From assembly GCF_001571005.1 (NCBI RefSeq), contig NZ_BCST01000006.1, positions 186,001 to 250,000 of the forward strand: a DNA stretch of 64,000 nt. The letters are read 5' to 3'. The DNA is from Herbiconiux solani NBRC 106740 (lineage in GTDB: Bacteria > Actinomycetota > Actinomycetes > Actinomycetales > Microbacteriaceae). Both the position numbers and the translations under genes were made by a program. The notes beneath the pieces are model-generated. The model saw only the letters and a program-made list of their open reading frames with translations, did not search any database and was not told the origin of the DNA. Positions 10,553 to 19,121 of the stretch are shown piece after piece (positions within the stretch are counted from its first letter, which is position 1; each line of letters starts with the position of its first letter).

Positions 10553-11832
10553 GCACCACCTTCCACCGCTCGACCGAGGTCGCGCAGATGGAGAAGCAAG
10601 ACTTCGCCCTCAAGGCCGGGCGGGTGCTCCTCTACCTCGGATTGACCTTCGTCTCGATCACGGTGCTCCGCTTCGGTGAATCCGGGATCACCTTCGGCGA
10701 CATCTTCATCTTCGCCAGCCTGGTCTTCACGATCCTCTCCAGGCTTGATCGCAGCGACCTCTACACGCTGAGGCCCGGAGCGGTCATCATCACCGGGATG
10801 CTCGTAATCGGTGGCCTGCTGGCGACGTTCTCAGCGCTCAACCCCCTTGGGTCCGCGCTCGTCCTCGTCCGCATCCTCATCGTCGCCGTGATCCTGCCCT
10901 GGCAGGCGATCTACCTGCTTTCAGACACCCGCTTCCTCTACCGGGGCGCATTCGCGTTCGCCCTCGGCGGGGGCATCACCGGCGCCGGAACGATCGCCCA
11001 ATCCGTGCTCGGACCTGGCGTGATCCCCGGCACCGAGATCACGAACGCCGGCCGGTACACCGGCTTCGCGCAGCACGTGTCCGACACTGGCGGCATCACC
11101 AGTGCAGCGCTCATCGTCGCGTTCGGGTTGATCATCGCCGCGACCACCCGACGGCAGCGCTTCGGCGCGGCCGCAGTTGCACTCGGGGCGGGCATCGGGC
11201 TCATCCTCAGTGGCAGCGTGTCCGGTCTGATCGCAGTCGCGGTCGGGTTCCTCATCTTCGTCATTCGCAGAGCCATCCGCCCCGGCACAGCGGTCCTCAT
11301 AGCCGTGGCCGGCGCCGCTGTCTTCTGGATCGCATCGGCCATCCAGGCGGCGACCTCGAACGCGCTCGACCCCTGGCAGCGAATCCTCCAAACCCTAGGC
11401 CTCAGCGCGGGCGGCCGGTACGCGACCTCTGAGATCCGTGCATCCACCTACCAGACCGCGGTCGACAAGACCTTCCTCAACCCCTTCGGCTACGGCCTAG
11501 ACCCCGCCTCCTCGATCGTGGACGGAACCTTCCCGGCTCACAACCTGCTCCTCGCCGCGCTGTACCAAGGCGGCTTGATCTTCGCGATCGCCATCCTCGC
11601 GCTCATCGTCCGCCCCTTCCTGGGCAGATGGCTGCGCACCGACCCCTCCACCCTCACGACCGCGATTCTCGCGACTGCTGTGTCGGCGTTCGTCTTCGCG
11701 ATGACAGCGCCGAGCATGTACAACCGCTACTTCTGGGTTCCCATCGCGCTGCTGCTAGTTGCCCGGTCGCTCGCGGGAACGACGAAAGACCCCCTCAGGG
11801 CCAGCCCGAAGGCCAGCCCCAAGGGGGTCTGA
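10549..11832 (+). CDS. O-antigen ligase/polymerase-like membrane protein
   Basis: 427 residues with ten or more hydrophobic helices and the large outside loop typical of the Wzy_C/O-antigen ligase superfamily, here GGRYATSEIRASTYQTAVDK through NPFGYGLDP to the PAHNLLLAALYQGG motif. Such proteins polymerise or ligate lipid-linked glycans on the outer face of the membrane. ATG overlaps the previous stop (ATGA), so it is translationally coupled. In a Gram-positive prophage the likely targets are host wall or capsular polysaccharides. The exact reaction (polymerase or ligase) cannot be told from sequence. Confidence 0.82.
   Translation: MSTTFHRSTEVAQMEKQDFALKAGRVLLYLGLTFVSITVLRFGESGITFGDIFIFASLVFTILSRLDRSDLYTLRPGAVIITGMLVIGGLLATFSALNPLGSALVLVRILIVAVILPWQAIYLLSDTRFLYRGAFAFALGGGITGAGTIAQSVLGPGVIPGTEITNAGRYTGFAQHVSDTGGITSAALIVAFGLIIAATTRRQRFGAAAVALGAGIGLILSGSVSGLIAVAVGFLIFVIRRAIRPGTAVLIAVAGAAVFWIASAIQAATSNALDPWQRILQTLGLSAGGRYATSEIRASTYQTAVDKTFLNPFGYGLDPASSIVDGTFPAHNLLLAALYQGGLIFAIAILALIVRPFLGRWLRTDPSTLTTAILATAVSAFVFAMTAPSMYNRYFWVPIALLLVARSLAGTTKDPLRASPKASPKGV
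11787..11830. terminator. Possible terminator between convergent cargo and tail genes
   Basis: AGACCCCCT (11787-11795) pairs with AGGGGGTCT (11822-11830) around a repeat-rich loop inside the last codons of the ligase-like gene. No T-run follows, so strength is doubtful. Confidence 0.45.
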
Positions 11833-11849
11833 GGTTCCGCGTTACCCGC

Positions 11850-14243
11850 TCACGCGAGCGGGAGAGTGCGCACGCTCTCGTAGTAGCCGACTCCAGCGGA
11901 GTGAGCCACGCCGTGCTTCGTCGAAGCAGCCATGACTGTGGGCGTTCCTCCGGCCAGGCCGTCGACTGTGTCGTAGCCGGTCCAGATGCTCACTCCGTTG
12001 ATCCGGAAGTCGAGCGCGAGGCCGTTCCGGTAGCACTCGAGCACGTCACCGGCAGCAATCGTGACGGTGGTCGTCACCAGAGTGGCGACGGTCGTGCTTG
12101 CGGCCGCGCAACGCTTGACCAGACGGTAGTGGAGATCCGACCCCGACACGCGTGTGAGCGAGTAAAGGTTGGACCCGTCGACCATCCGTTCGCACAGTCC
12201 CGTAAATCCGGCTGAGCCTGGGTCCGCGACCACCACCCGGGTGATGCCGTTGAGGTGGGCGTCGTTGTAGGTCCAGTACACGACCCCGCTGGTGCCAGTC
12301 AGCTTGCCCTTGTTGCTCTCGATGGCGGCGGTTGATCCGCTTCCGGTCGACGCCCAGGGGAAGCCGCCGGTAGGAGTCGAGCCCCACCCCGAACCGTCCG
12401 ACCTATGGAAGTCGTCGAGGCCATAGATCGTGGGGTCCGGGTCAGGTGGCGGCGTGGTCGGAGACTTGCGCATCGAGTAGGTCTCGAACGGGATTCCCTT
12501 CTTGGCCGCCGCGGTCTGGGTGACCGAGAGGCTGAGGATGATCTCCGTGATGAGCATGATCGCGTAATGGAGTGCGCCGAGGTAAGTCGGGTGCGCTCCG
12601 TCGTCCCACATGAACCAGTCAACGGAACCGTCGAGCACGCGGTTGTTGCGCTTGCCCTGGTACTTCCCGTAGAACCACTGCTGCGTCCGGGGCGAGAACT
12701 GGGTCACGATCGAGCGGCCGGCCGCGGCGGCTTGAGCCTCCTGCTCCATCTGAACCATCCGAGCCTCGTTCGGGTCACCGATGGAGTACCGGATCTGCGG
12801 CGAGATCATGTAGATGGTGTCGAGGGTTGGGCACTCAGCGGTTAGACGGTCCAGGATGACACCGATCCCCGTCTGGAGGTCGCCGGCGGGGAAGGGGATG
12901 TCGTTGATCGACAGCTCGAAGATGAACTTGGTCGCGCCTGAGGCGTTGACCGCGTTGATGAGCGGAGTGAGTCGGACCGGGTCCTGGTAGTTCCGCGATC
13001 CGGCGGGGCCCGTGTTCAGCACACCGGTTCCGCCTTGGCCGCTGAACGAGAGGCCCCAGTTGAGCGCCTCGGCAGTGATCGTCGGCCAGTTGAACGGGAT
13101 TGGCGCGAACTTCCCGTCCGCCCACCAGGAGTCACCCACGCCCACCGCGAAGATCGGGCGCTTGGGAGGAGCCATGGCAACCGCGCCCGCGGAGACCGCC
13201 AGCTTGCCGAGGGTGCCGTTGACGGCCGTCAGGCGCACCCGGCGGACCTCGTCTCGGTCGAGCTTGAACCGGAGCCAGCCCGGCGCGGGAGTGCTCGTGG
13301 CTTCCTCGTTGGTGAGGAACATCTCCTGAGCGAGCTGATTGTCGAGCCAGAGCTGCACCCTCATGCTCGCGTTGTTGGGCCGGGCGTACACCGCGAATTC
13401 GGGCCCGCCGAGGATGCTCTCATAGTCGGAAACGCTGCCGGTGCTGCGGACGAACGCGCCGGTGCCGGAGGCGACGATGGCGCCGCTCGAGCTGATGTCT
13501 TCCCGACCGCCGCGGGTGAGCGTCCAGGCCGAACCCTCGGTGCTCTTGAGGTCGTAGATGGTGCCGGGCGCGGCCAGGCCGGTATCGCTGGAGGAGGCGA
13601 TCCAGTCGGCGTAGAAGCTCTTGCCGCTCTTGCCGTAGGCGCGGGCGACCAGCATCTCCGCGTACTCCGTTGCCATGTACCCACCGCGGTTCGGCGTGCC
13701 GACAGCCGAGCCCAGCGCAGCCTTGGTGAGGGCACCTGTGCCCACGTTGTTCGCGGTCTGCGCGTCGGAGGATGTCCCGACGGCGGCCGCAGCAACCGCT
13801 GCGGCTTCTGCCCTTTGCGCGGCTTCGAGCGCTTCCTGAGCGGATGCGAGGGCATCCTGAGCGGCCTCGAGCGCCTGGTCGGCGTAGGTCGGTCCGTACT
13901 CCGGAGGCTGCACCGGCTGAGTCTCCTTCATCGTGGAGTAGTCCACGGGGGTGCCCGTGGCGCCCTCGAAGGTGCGGAGCTCGACACGGGTGTCGCCGAT
14001 CTGACGATTCACGCTGTCGAAGTCGCGGAAGGCGAACTCCCAGACGAGCCAGTCACCGTCGTACGTGGTTTCCACGTTGTCGATCGTGACCTGCCCGTTC
14101 TCGAGCTTGAAGGTCTTCGCGATCGGCCAGTTGATCGTCGTGCCGTCGACGAACCGGTACGCCGGCTGCACGTCGACGGTGGTGTTCTTGTTCGCCACGC
14201 CGGGCCCGATGACGGACTTCACGAGCAGGGACTTCTTCGCCAT
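11850..14243 (-). CDS. Tail/baseplate protein with SGNH esterase domain
   Basis: 797-residue receptor-binding or tail-tip protein. Order: N-terminal baseplate-attachment-like beta domain (about 1-105); alanine-rich coiled coil (about 122-155, LEAAQDALASAQEALEAAQ); a beta domain; an SGNH/GDSL hydrolase domain (about 365-570) with block I GVGDSWW, block III SIND and block V DDGAHPTYLG carrying the Ser, Asn and Asp-His residues; then, after a Pro-rich linker (TTPPPDPDP), a C-terminal lectin-like beta sandwich. SGNH domains de-esterify polysaccharides, so it probably trims acyl groups from the host surface glycan. GAGGAG precedes ATG 14243. Confidence 0.85.
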   Translation of the reverse strand: MAKKSLLVKSVIGPGVANKNTTVDVQPAYRFVDGTTINWPIAKTFKLENGQVTIDNVETTYDGDWLVWEFAFRDFDSVNRQIGDTRVELRTFEGATGTPVDYSTMKETQPVQPPEYGPTYADQALEAAQDALASAQEALEAAQRAEAAAVAAAAVGTSSDAQTANNVGTGALTKAALGSAVGTPNRGGYMATEYAEMLVARAYGKSGKSFYADWIASSSDTGLAAPGTIYDLKSTEGSAWTLTRGGREDISSSGAIVASGTGAFVRSTGSVSDYESILGGPEFAVYARPNNASMRVQLWLDNQLAQEMFLTNEEATSTPAPGWLRFKLDRDEVRRVRLTAVNGTLGKLAVSAGAVAMAPPKRPIFAVGVGDSWWADGKFAPIPFNWPTITAEALNWGLSFSGQGGTGVLNTGPAGSRNYQDPVRLTPLINAVNASGATKFIFELSINDIPFPAGDLQTGIGVILDRLTAECPTLDTIYMISPQIRYSIGDPNEARMVQMEQEAQAAAAGRSIVTQFSPRTQQWFYGKYQGKRNNRVLDGSVDWFMWDDGAHPTYLGALHYAIMLITEIILSLSVTQTAAAKKGIPFETYSMRKSPTTPPPDPDPTIYGLDDFHRSDGSGWGSTPTGGFPWASTGSGSTAAIESNKGKLTGTSGVVYWTYNDAHLNGITRVVVADPGSAGFTGLCERMVDGSNLYSLTRVSGSDLHYRLVKRCAAASTTVATLVTTTVTIAAGDVLECYRNGLALDFRINGVSIWTGYDTVDGLAGGTPTVMAASTKHGVAHSAGVGYYESVRTLPLA

Positions 14244-14276
14244 CAGGCGCTCCTCACAGCAGGGGGACGGGCAGGA

Positions 14277-14630
14277 TCAGGCGTGCTTCGCGTCGTACGG
14301 TTCCGCCGGCGCGTTCGGGACCACGGCGACACCGATCGCGGCGAGGGCCGCGAGGAAAATCTGCAGCCACTCGGCGCCGGTCACACCGTCGGTGAGGACA
14401 CTCGCGAGGGCGGTCAGGGCGGCACCGAGGATGGCGACGATGAACTTGAAGTAGCGGGCCAGGCCGTCGTCGAGGTTCGGCACGAGGTAGACGCCGACGG
14501 CGGTGACGATCGCGATGGCGACGTTCACGAGCTCGGGCACGGTCACGACGTTGTCGGACAGCGCCGCGATCAGGATCGTGACGGCCGAGGCGATGATCGT
14601 GAGGATGGACTTCGCGTAGGTGGTGAGCAC
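14277..14630 (-). CDS. Phage holin
   Basis: 117 residues with hydrophobic helices at about 8-25, 30-50 and 60-105 and the VPNAPAEPYD tail seen in the r1t-type holin family of actinophages. Forms the membrane lesion that releases the endolysin and times lysis. GTG start, five bases after the preceding stop region. Placed downstream of the M15 endolysin, as expected of a lysis cassette. Confidence 0.8.
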   Translation of the reverse strand: MLTTYAKSILTIIASAVTILIAALSDNVVTVPELVNVAIAIVTAVGVYLVPNLDDGLARYFKFIVAILGAALTALASVLTDGVTGAEWLQIFLAALAAIGVAVVPNAPAEPYDAKHA

Positions 14631-14634
14631 GGTG

Positions 14635-15003
14635 TTACTCCTTGATGAGGTCGGGGTTCAGTTCCGGGTGGCGTCGAATCCACTGCGGCGGGATCGTGTC
14701 TTCGACTTCCGCAATGTCGGCGGGATCGAGGTTGGGTCCGCGCGGGTCGCCCTTCCACTGATCGGCGATGGCGCGAAGGATGCGAGCGAAGGCAGAGGCA
14801 CGCTTCACGGCAGCGTTCTCGACCTCGTCGAGGCGGGTGTAGACCCGGGCGAGTTCGCCGTCGAGACGGGCGTCGATCCGAGCGTCGAGGGCTGAGCGTG
14901 CGTCGGCCTGGGTCTTGCCCCGGGTTCCGAGGTACAGCAGGGCTGCGGCGATCGACGTGCCGATGACGCCGACGAGAGCGGGGAGGATGATGTCGGGGTT
15001 CAC
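14635..15003 (-). CDS. Membrane-anchored coiled-coil protein of lysis region
   Basis: 122 residues from GTG 15003, which overlaps the upstream stop (GTGA). One N-terminal transmembrane helix (ILPALVGVIGTSIAAALLYL) and a long charged helix (ARSALDARIDARLDGELARV) suggest an inside-anchored coiled coil similar to DUF2746-type phage proteins. Possible lysis accessory or spanin-like role; not proven. Confidence 0.65.
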   Translation of the reverse strand: MNPDIILPALVGVIGTSIAAALLYLGTRGKTQADARSALDARIDARLDGELARVYTRLDEVENAAVKRASAFARILRAIADQWKGDPRGPNLDPADIAEVEDTIPPQWIRRHPELNPDLIKE

Positions 15004-15467
15004 GCGTCGCTCTCCTGCTCCTTGTGGCGCTCCTTCCACTCCTCGCCGAGCATGGTGAGGCGGAACAGGGCGAGCGGGAGGCCGAAGCCGAGCATCGCGA
15101 CGATGAACCAGTTCGGGGTTTCGTCGGGCGATGGTGTCGGGTAGAGGATCACGGACGCCATGTAGGCGAAGACCATGCCGACGAGCAGCGACTTCCCGAC
15201 CATCTCGATCGCCCACAGCCGCGGGAACGCAACCGCGAGGAGGCACACCGCGGCGACCACGGTGAACGCGATCCCCACGAGGTCGAGGAGTTCTTCGCTG
15301 AGGAGCCGGTTGAGGAGCCTCGAACCGAACACGACGGCGTTGACCCCTGCCCACATGGCGAGAAGGTCGTAGAGCGGGAGCCACACCCGTTTCAGGTTGC
15401 GGTATTTCCACTCGTCGACGGGGATCGCCCCGTGAGCCCAGATGGATGCGGCGAACAGACGGCGCAT
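15000..15467 (-). CDS. Four-helix phage membrane protein
   Basis: 155 residues with about four transmembrane helices (roughly 30-50, 60-85, 88-108 and 120-138) and a charged C-terminus (EEWKERHKEQESDA). Lies between endolysin and holin, so a second holin or antiholin is possible. Family not recognised. Confidence 0.65.
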   Translation of the reverse strand: MRRLFAASIWAHGAIPVDEWKYRNLKRVWLPLYDLLAMWAGVNAVVFGSRLLNRLLSEELLDLVGIAFTVVAAVCLLAVAFPRLWAIEMVGKSLLVGMVFAYMASVILYPTPSPDETPNWFIVAMLGFGLPLALFRLTMLGEEWKERHKEQESDA

Positions 15468-15493
15468 AGTGTCCCCTCCCAGGGTCGAGGAGT

Positions 15494-16429
15494 TCAGACG
15501 GAGACCGTGATCGGCGCGTGCCCGTGCTCGACGCGGGTGCGGTTCGCCTGGTCGACGAGGAACAGGAAGTCGTCGCGGGACACGACGCGCTCCCCGAACT
15601 CGTTGTCCCGGGTGGGGCGCAGCAGGCCGAGATTCACCATGCGCTCACGCTCATCCCCGACGAGCTCGCGGACGAAGCCGTCAGCGATGCTGATTGCCCA
15701 CTGGCGCGGGGTGCCGTCGATCCGGTATCCGAGGATGTTCGTCGACGCGGCCGGCGTGAGCTTCAGGATCTCCTTGAAGATCAGCCCATCCGGGCCGGTC
15801 GCCGGGTTCTGGGTGGTCGCCTGGTCCATCTGCAGCCGAAGCCGGTACTCGAGCGTGTGGTCCTGGCCGACGGCGCCCTGGCGCAGGAAGGCGTCGAACA
15901 CCGCCTGCGTGGCGATCTTGAGCAGCTGCTCTTCGGTGTAGGGCATGTCGTCTTCCTCCTCGGGGAACGGGGTGAAGTCGGAGCTGGCCCAGTCAGACCA
16001 CCCGCCGACGTAGTTGAAGTGCCACGGCTCGCCCGACGGTTTGCCGACGAGCTCCCACGACCAGCCGAAGCGGGGCGCGTTCGCGACGAGCCAGCGGTGC
16101 CGGTCGGTGTTGCCGCCGTTGCCGTACACCCACGAGTTGATGTCGACCGCGAGACCCTGCCCGTGCGAGGACGTGCCCGGCACCGCCGCGACGTTGCCCT
16201 TCCCGGAGCGGTACAGGTTGTAGAGATACTGCTGGGTGGGGATGTCGCGGAACGCCTCGCTGATCGTGAACGCGACCCCGAAGGCCGCCTCGAAGGCCTC
16301 CGCGAAAGCACGCAGCGACCGGGCGGCGGCCGGCTGCAGGAAGTGGCCGAGCCCGTCGAAGTCGAGCATCAGCCGCTTCGCCGCGACGTCGCCGTTCTGC
16401 AGCTGCGGCGCCCACGGAATCGCGCCCAT
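15494..16429 (-). CDS. Endolysin, M15 (VanY-like) peptidase
   Basis: Cell-wall-cleaving lysin that cuts peptidoglycan cross-bridges as a zinc L,D- or D,D-peptidase. The catalytic domain (about 15-145) shows SSHGQGLAVDIN with zinc ligands His89 and Asp96, and EPWHFNY with the third ligand His137. The C-terminal half (about 170-311) is a helical domain of unknown fold that may bind the wall. ATG shares one base with the stop of the gene before it. Length 311 is usual for actinophage lysins. Confidence 0.92.
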   Translation of the reverse strand: MGAIPWAPQLQNGDVAAKRLMLDFDGLGHFLQPAAARSLRAFAEAFEAAFGVAFTISEAFRDIPTQQYLYNLYRSGKGNVAAVPGTSSHGQGLAVDINSWVYGNGGNTDRHRWLVANAPRFGWSWELVGKPSGEPWHFNYVGGWSDWASSDFTPFPEEEDDMPYTEEQLLKIATQAVFDAFLRQGAVGQDHTLEYRLRLQMDQATTQNPATGPDGLIFKEILKLTPAASTNILGYRIDGTPRQWAISIADGFVRELVGDERERMVNLGLLRPTRDNEFGERVVSRDDFLFLVDQANRTRVEHGHAPITVSV

Positions 16430-16659
16430 TAGGGCACCACCAGGAAGCGGGCGGTGAACGTGGTGTCTGCCACCGGGTCGCCCGTCGCACGGCTGCGGAG
16501 GACGCCACGGACGAGGGTGTCGTCGAAGCCGGTGAACTCCATGGCGAGGTTCTCGTCGCGCATGTCCGGGACGATCGTGGCCGGGCGAACGCTGAGCCCG
16601 TGAGGGACAGCGAACACCCCGGCCGCGTTGGTCTCAGTCGTGACTGTCGTGGCGTCCAC
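16429..16659 (-). CDS. Small phage protein between tail and lysis genes
   Basis: 76 residues, all-beta in character (GVFAVPHGLSVRPATIVPD), no membrane segment. Probably a small tail-tip or trimeric fibre-like component from its position, but not recognised. Stop overlaps the endolysin ATG by one base. Confidence 0.6.
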   Translation of the reverse strand: MDATTVTTETNAAGVFAVPHGLSVRPATIVPDMRDENLAMEFTGFDDTLVRGVLRSRATGDPVADTTFTARFLVVP

Positions 16660-16668
16660 GGCGTCCTC

Positions 16669-17811
16669 CTATCGGGTGCTGCGCGGCTTGTCGCCGATCT
16701 CGACCGACGTGTCACCGGTCTCGAACTCGACGTAGTTCGTGAGGTCGATCCAGTCGACGACCCAGGAGCCGTCGACCTTCACGAAGCGGCGGAAGTACAC
16801 GCCCATGCCCTGCCGCACCGGCCACGTGTAGCCCACGCAGCGGATGATCTCGGGGTAGATCGTGACGCCGCGGTAGTCGACCGGGTTGCTGAGGTCGCGG
16901 ATGCCCTTCAGCGGGTCGAACACCCACAGGTTGTCGCCGACTTCGACGTTCTGCCCGATGTCGTACTGGCGGGTGGTGAGCTTGATTTCCTCGTGGGGCA
17001 GCTTGTTCAGGTTCTGCAGGTTGTTCGCGTACTGCGCCTCCGACCCGACTGGGGCATCCCAGGACTCGTACCGCTGATCCATGCGCAGCACGGACCCGTC
17101 GGGCCCCCGGTAGGGGAAGTCGGCGTCCGACACTGTCGGCGTCGAGAACGTGACCGTGGGTGCGTCCTGGTCGCCCGAGTAGAGGTTCACGCGGCGCACG
17201 ATGTTCTTCACGTCGCGCGGGGCGCTCACGTCGCCGGGGATGCCCTGCACGTTGAGGTCGCGGCCGGCTTCGCTCTCCTTCGCCACGACGACGGCGACGG
17301 GGTCGACGCGGAACAGGTCCGCGCGCTTCCCGATGTCGAACGCCAGCGCGGGGGTGACGCGCCACTCGGCGCCGAAGTAGAGGCATACCTCATCGAGGGG
17401 GTCGCGGAGGTTCGTCCCGAAGTAGGTCTTCGGGAACCACCCGGCGATCGTCGACGTGATCCCGGGGGTCAGCTGCGCCGGCCGAAGCCGGGTGACCCAG
17501 TCCGCGAACTTGCCGTCCGGGGTCGAGAGCCCTTCCGCGTAGAAGGGGCCCTTGCCGTTGCTGTCGGCGACCCACATGTTCGGCCCGAGCCCGCCGAGCG
17601 ATACCCGGTCCTGCTCGCGGTACACGCCGGTGTAGCGGGCGATCGGGAGGATCGCGTCGCCGAGCGCGACGTCGACGGGGACGGGCGTGACGACGATGTG
17701 CCCGAACCCGGAAGTGCGCACGTCGAGGCGGTCGAGGACGCTGATCGGGGTGTCCTCGACGAGATCGAGGGACCACTGGCCGACACCCATGAGCCGTTCG
17801 GTGACCGTCAC
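16669..17811 (-). CDS. Minor tail protein, Gp37-like
   Basis: 380-residue tail-tip protein resembling the siphovirus Gp37-like family that follows the distal tail protein in actinophages. GTG 17811 overlaps the upstream TGA (GTGA), and the protein begins TVTERLMGVGQWSLDLVEDT, where the family begins. Mixed beta sequence with a central PALAFDIGKRADLFRVDP segment resembling the DNA-tail hub proteins. Function assigned by order and general similarity. Confidence 0.7.
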   Translation of the reverse strand: MTVTERLMGVGQWSLDLVEDTPISVLDRLDVRTSGFGHIVVTPVPVDVALGDAILPIARYTGVYREQDRVSLGGLGPNMWVADSNGKGPFYAEGLSTPDGKFADWVTRLRPAQLTPGITSTIAGWFPKTYFGTNLRDPLDEVCLYFGAEWRVTPALAFDIGKRADLFRVDPVAVVVAKESEAGRDLNVQGIPGDVSAPRDVKNIVRRVNLYSGDQDAPTVTFSTPTVSDADFPYRGPDGSVLRMDQRYESWDAPVGSEAQYANNLQNLNKLPHEEIKLTTRQYDIGQNVEVGDNLWVFDPLKGIRDLSNPVDYRGVTIYPEIIRCVGYTWPVRQGMGVYFRRFVKVDGSWVVDWIDLTNYVEFETGDTSVEIGDKPRSTR

Positions 17812-19121
17812 TGCGCCACCACCGTCTGCTTGTCCGTGCCCGCCCAGAAGTACTCGCGGATGGCCCGGTCGTAGGTCAGCGTGTCCGAGTTGAACTCGTC
17901 GGCGTGATTCGACATTCCGAAACCGAACGACCAACCGTCCGTTCGAACATGGACGCCGCCGGCGGCCGGCTTCACGTTGGCGTCAGGCCCTAGGTCCACA
18001 GGAATTTCTCCCGCCGCGGGGTGTGTCTCGTCCTCGAAGATGACCGGTGTCGGTGAGGCGAAGACGAGAACCTCGCCCGCGTTGCCGGGACCGAGCGTCT
18101 TCGTGTATCCGCCCGTCTTGGCGTCGGCACCGTTGAAGTCGCCAAGCCTGAGGGTCAGGTACACGCTCGCGAGTCCCTGAAAGTGGACCGCGGCGATGCG
18201 AGCGCCACGGCGAAGAGCAATATCGACGGTCACCGGACGCCGGGATCCGATGTTGTTCTCCCGAGCCGTTGTCACGAGCCGGATCACGACCATCTCAGGT
18301 GAGTTCCGGAGCACCGTGATGGTGTGCGGCTCGAACAGCTCGTAGAACGGCGGGAACTTCAGGGCCGAGCTGCCGATCCGGAGCGTGTGCCAGGTAGACC
18401 ACCCGTCGGTCTTCCACGCCCGGTATTCGAGAGTGAAGGACGAGCCCTCCTTGAGTCGGACCTGGAGGATGCCGTTCGAGAGCAGCCATTCCGTCGGATT
18501 GTTAGGCACCTGGCGGCCGGCGACCGTGCGACTCGCAACCTGCAGCGTCGAGGCCGCGTCGTAGTAGCGATCGGGCGCCACGTAGTACTGCACGACACAC
18601 GAGTCGGCGATACCGCTTTGGACGACGACGTCACGGCCATCCTCGCCCTTCCGGGTCTGGGCGGCTCCACCGAGCCCCGGGTCCCCATCCCGGTATTCGA
18701 TGAACGACCGGGCCGACGCGGGAAACCCGACCCAGGACTGGGCGAGGACGCCCAGAGCGGACGGCCGCGCAGTGCCAAGCACGACGTCCTCGATCAGCGG
18801 GGCGGCGAACCCCTGCACCCGGACGAGGGTGACGGAGAAGTTCAGGACGCCCGCCGGCGCGAGCCCGGCGACACCACCGACAGACGCGCCCGACACCCGG
18901 TAGAACCCGTCGATCTGCGGGGTCTCGTCCCAAGTGACGGGCACGAACGACTCATCGGCGTGATCGACGTAGCCGAGGATCTGCTGCTCGAGCGCACGCG
19001 CCTGCTCCATGTCGGAGTACGCGGTGCGGCCCGTGATCTTCAGGGTGCCGCCGTCCGTGTCGGTGGATGCGACAGTTCCGGCGGCGAGGTCGAGGCCGAA
19101 CCGTCCGATGGTGAGCGTCAT
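17808..19121 (-). CDS. Distal tail (Dit-like) protein
   Basis: 437 residues directly downstream of the tape measure gene, the standard place of the distal tail protein that links tube to baseplate. Begins MTLTIGRFGLDLAAGTVAST; beta-rich throughout with a carbohydrate-binding-like middle (YRAWKTDGWSTWHTLRIG). ATG 19121 overlaps the tape measure stop (ATGA). Longer upstream reading in this frame is antisense-free overlap with the tape measure gene and was not used. Confidence 0.72.
   Translation of the reverse strand: MTLTIGRFGLDLAAGTVASTDTDGGTLKITGRTAYSDMEQARALEQQILGYVDHADESFVPVTWDETPQIDGFYRVSGASVGGVAGLAPAGVLNFSVTLVRVQGFAAPLIEDVVLGTARPSALGVLAQSWVGFPASARSFIEYRDGDPGLGGAAQTRKGEDGRDVVVQSGIADSCVVQYYVAPDRYYDAASTLQVASRTVAGRQVPNNPTEWLLSNGILQVRLKEGSSFTLEYRAWKTDGWSTWHTLRIGSSALKFPPFYELFEPHTITVLRNSPEMVVIRLVTTARENNIGSRRPVTVDIALRRGARIAAVHFQGLASVYLTLRLGDFNGADAKTGGYTKTLGPGNAGEVLVFASPTPVIFEDETHPAAGEIPVDLGPDANVKPAAGGVHVRTDGWSFGFGMSNHADEFNSDTLTYDRAIREYFWAGTDKQTVVAQ

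Noticed and set aside
13035-14645. 536-codon plus-strand frame
   Set aside because: Antisense shadow of the SGNH tail gene and holin.
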